From: Nymphaea colorata
Lineage: Eukaryota > Streptophyta > Magnoliopsida > Nymphaeales > Nymphaeaceae
DNA: 60,000 bases
Direction of reading: 5' to 3'
Assembly (NCBI RefSeq): GCF_008831285.2
Contig: NC_045148.1
Coordinates: 14,736,802 to 14,796,801 of the forward strand
The translations under genes were made by a program, and so were the position numbers. How positions within the stretch are numbered: position 1 is the stretch's first letter; every line of letters begins with the position of its first letter. Under the pieces are notes generated by a model. It was not told the DNA's origin. It worked only from the letters and a program-made list of their open reading frames with translations, and searched no databases. This document shows, in pieces, positions 57,544 to 60,000 of this stretch.

Positions 57544-57545
57544 CT

Positions 57546-58205
57546 TGTTGGGTCGGGTCCAGCCTCAAGTGGACCCGATCCGGCCCGTCACTTAAGTGAC
57601 GGGCGGAAGAAAAGGAGGGCACGCGATGTGCCCCCTCTCTCTCTCAATCCCTCTTACGTCTCTCTCTTTCTCTCTCTAGGGTTTCGTTTTTAGGGAAAAG
57701 AGAGGTGTGCTCTCTTTTGTGCTCTTCTCTTCGTGGCTGCACAACAAGAGGAGAGAAGGAGGAGAAGAGAGGAGAGAATGAGAAGAAAAAAAGAAAGAGG
57801 AGAAGAGGAAGAGAAGGTTGCGAACACTTGGCTAGAGCAAGATTCGATTCCAACGAGGAGGCGGAACGCATCTCCTCCTAATTCACACTTTGGGCATTCA
57901 ATCGGTGATATTTTTCCCTTGTTTTTCTCATCTAGCTTTGGTGAGATATTATTGTTGGAGGGTTGGCTTTGTGTAGCCCCTCGTGGGAAAACTTATATCA
58001 TTGATTATAGTGGATTGAGTTTTGGGTCGTAGTGTCCCGTGGTTTTTACCCTCATTGTTTTGAGGGGTTTTCCACGTAAAATCTTCTCGTGCATTTGTGA
58101 TTGTTTGGTCGTTGTTTTGTTGCTTCTTGCATGATCGGTTTGGACTATACTTCGTTGTTGAATCCTTTTTAGTAGATTAGTGTTTATCCGCATTTTATCC
58201 CAACA
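57546..58205 (+). repeat. Copia-3 3' LTR
   Basis: 660 bases. The palindrome with half-site GCCCGTCACTT is preserved. GGAGG follows. Confidence 0.9.
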
Positions 58206-58210
58206 GGAGG

Positions 58211-60000
58211 AAGAGTGTGGGGTTTCAGCCCACTTGTTGAGCTATAAGACCAACTCATCATATTTGCAATATAAGATGGTACTCTCAAGAAATGAGCAAA
58301 TGCTTCTGCTTGACATTCTTCTTAGTCTTTCAAATCTGCTTCACGGAACACAGATTTATTTCCATATAGCTATACCCAGTGATATGGAAGTCCAAGACAG
58401 ACGCTCTCTTTGCATATCTCGGTACATGTTTACCTTCCTGAAGAATTGAAATGGCTGATGTGTAGAATATGCACAAATCCACTATTCTGGTTGACACCAG
58501 AAGATCACAACGCGTGCGTCCTAATATATTGCAACACTCCAAGCAAACCGTCATACTCTTCCTGATAACGTGGACCTTCAAATACTCTTCCTCGTCTCTA
58601 TTCTGCTTTCTCTTATGTATCACACTTCTCGCCATAAGTTTGCAATTCCCCACTATTGGCTTTGCGAAACTTATTTGCCACATTTAATTTACACAAAAAC
58701 CTTATTTCCTTGTTGAAGAGAAGCTCGATTCCTACAAGTCTGCTAAGATCTTTCGCAAGAAATTTTGTTTTCAAATCCATAAAGGGTTCTTCCAGAATGG
58801 GACAAGTGCTTCCATGTACAAGCCATCATCAACATGAACAAAGAAATAAGAGAATGTGCATGAAAGGTCAACATAGATGGATCGGTATTACTGCTGTTAA
58901 ACCTTTTCTCGTGTGAAAGATTGTTGAAATGATCGAAACACACACTCGATGCTTCCTTAAGGCTATATGCTTATTCCATTGACGAACTGCTTAAAGAAAC
59001 TTTTGATTGTTTCATGAAAGCATCTCCAATGAGAATACCATGATTAAATCTTCTCCACATGATAACATGTTACGGGGAATCTCCTGTCGCATGAGCATCA
59101 GTGTTGTCAACAAATTCAAAGCAATCTCTGGATCTAAGAAGCTAACCATATCTTGTTATTCAAGACGACCATTAGTTCATATTCTTTACTTAGCTTCGAC
59201 CTGTACCGGTAGAATTTGGCGCAAGCAATCCTTGATTCCAGCCTTTATTAATTTTACCTCATGACTAAGATGACCATTTCACGACTTTTAGCATAATTAA
59301 AGACAATGCATCACTCTTAATATTACGAATACACACATAAGCAAATTCATTTGCATGTCTCACCAATACATTATGAAGCCGTGTCAGCTACCAATATCCA
59401 ATTGCACATTATAACATGCCATGTTACATATTTTTTAGGCGATAATCGGGTGAATCCAAGTCTGACTGACATATGTTGAAATTAGCTAAATTAAATTAAA
59501 CCACTTCTATCCGCCTAAAAGTTATGGAGTATGATCTCAAGTTGTAAAATCGATTGGAATCAGATTGCGAACATCACGGGGTCTAGTAATTCAAAGCACA
59601 ATGTTGGGGTCTATAATTTTCTCCAAATCATATGATGGAAGACAAATACTTATGGCCCATATCTTACAACAATCCATATATTTTATTGAACTGTCTCTAA
59701 TATCAATATAGCACCCCGAATACTACCGGGTTGGTGCTCCTGATTTGCGAACCCACCTTTTAGTAAGTTCGGTTGCAGCCTTTAGAAGGATGAGAACCAC
59801 AACAATTAATCACTCAACGAGCTTTTCTTATAAATAATTAAAGATTTCTCGATGTAGAAGTATGTTTCACAGTGTCACACATACTCATTTCTCAAATTTT
59901 CACAAGAACTGAAGTTTTTTTTTTTGACAAAATTTAAATCACTTCATTGTAAAAACTAACCACATACAGGTAAGGATCTTGGGCCACCATGTGAAACCTC
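58211..60000. repeat. Flank block R, copy 5, running off the window
   Basis: Parallel to 28,164-29,966 but carrying the 7-base deletion of unit 1 (near 58,324). The last bases (GTAAGGATCTTGGGCCACC) equal 29,935-29,953, where the leader of receptor B begins. Another receptor ectodomain exon is therefore expected about 1.4 kb beyond the window end. Confidence 0.75.

Larger units (their letters stand above)
52837..58205 (+). mobile_element. Copia-3: duplicate of Copia-2
   Basis: 5,369 bases. LTRs 52,837-53,495 (659) and 57,546-58,205 (660). GGAGG target duplication at 52,832-52,836 and 58,206-58,210. Same target site, left and right flanks and most internal lesions as Copia-2, so it was copied with its surroundings rather than inserted separately. 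Left LTRs of the two copies share an extra short motif (GGCACGGGCGG) that both right LTRs lack, which supports this. Confidence 0.93.

Noticed and set aside
1-60000. CRISPR arrays, operons, bacterial-type regulatory sites, rRNA or tRNA genes
   Set aside because: Repeats here are microsatellites, minisatellites or transposon parts. No cloverleaf with both boxes or rRNA motif was found, and the gene structure is eukaryotic.

Overview
This window looks like nuclear DNA of a flowering plant. The support is introns with GT..AG borders, LRK10L-type (leaf-rust-10-like) receptor kinases, a plant proline-rich wall protein, Ty1/copia retrotransposons with initiator-Met tRNA primer sites, and many AT-rich microsatellites. 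I cannot place the species. All calls come from reading the sequence by eye; no database or alignment program was used.

Layout. Positions 1-4,100 hold one short intact gene for a secreted, probably GPI-anchored proline-rich protein (2,671-3,132, +). The rest is a receptor-kinase cluster that has repeatedly duplicated, decayed and been invaded by retrotransposons. Receptor A (7,616-10,365, -) and its paralogue D (44,567-47,098, -) keep ectodomain, membrane and kinase exons, but each is broken by different mutations. Receptor B (31,374-32,103, +) keeps only the ectodomain exon. Receptor C (35,895-37,966, +) is the only complete one: three exons, 600 codons, all motifs of a non-RD kinase. Smaller relics are an ectodomain/kinase-tail chimera (about 33,850-34,262, -), a kinase tail (about 44,048-44,400, -) and three kinase-tail fragments (12,326; 39,912; 49,809; all +) that share one nonsense codon.

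Mobile DNA. Copia-1 (13,520-18,969, -) has two 283-bp LTRs that read as identical and a target duplication GTACC, so it is young. Copia-2 (20,809-26,187, +) and Copia-3 (52,837-58,205, +) have the same target duplication GGAGG, the same flanks and the same internal lesions. They are one old insertion copied by segmental duplication. Next to Copia-2, about 1.97 kb (3' end of the element, its LTR and some flank) was duplicated in tandem with CAT microhomology, leaving a third LTR at 27,498-28,158.

Large-scale structure. About 7.4-30.0 kb matches about 44.35-60.0 kb in the same orientation. The order A - kinase tail - minisatellite - Copia - flank block recurs as D - kinase tail - minisatellite - Copia - flank block. 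The window ends just where the leader of a B/C-like receptor starts in the first copy, so another such gene probably lies just outside. Inside the first copy, the flank block plus ectodomain exon is itself duplicated (28.8-32.2 and 32.5-36.7 kb). C is the likely working product: a membrane receptor reading the cell wall or apoplast and signalling through a cytoplasmic non-RD kinase. The others look like birth-and-death debris, though B and D could still make truncated receptors.
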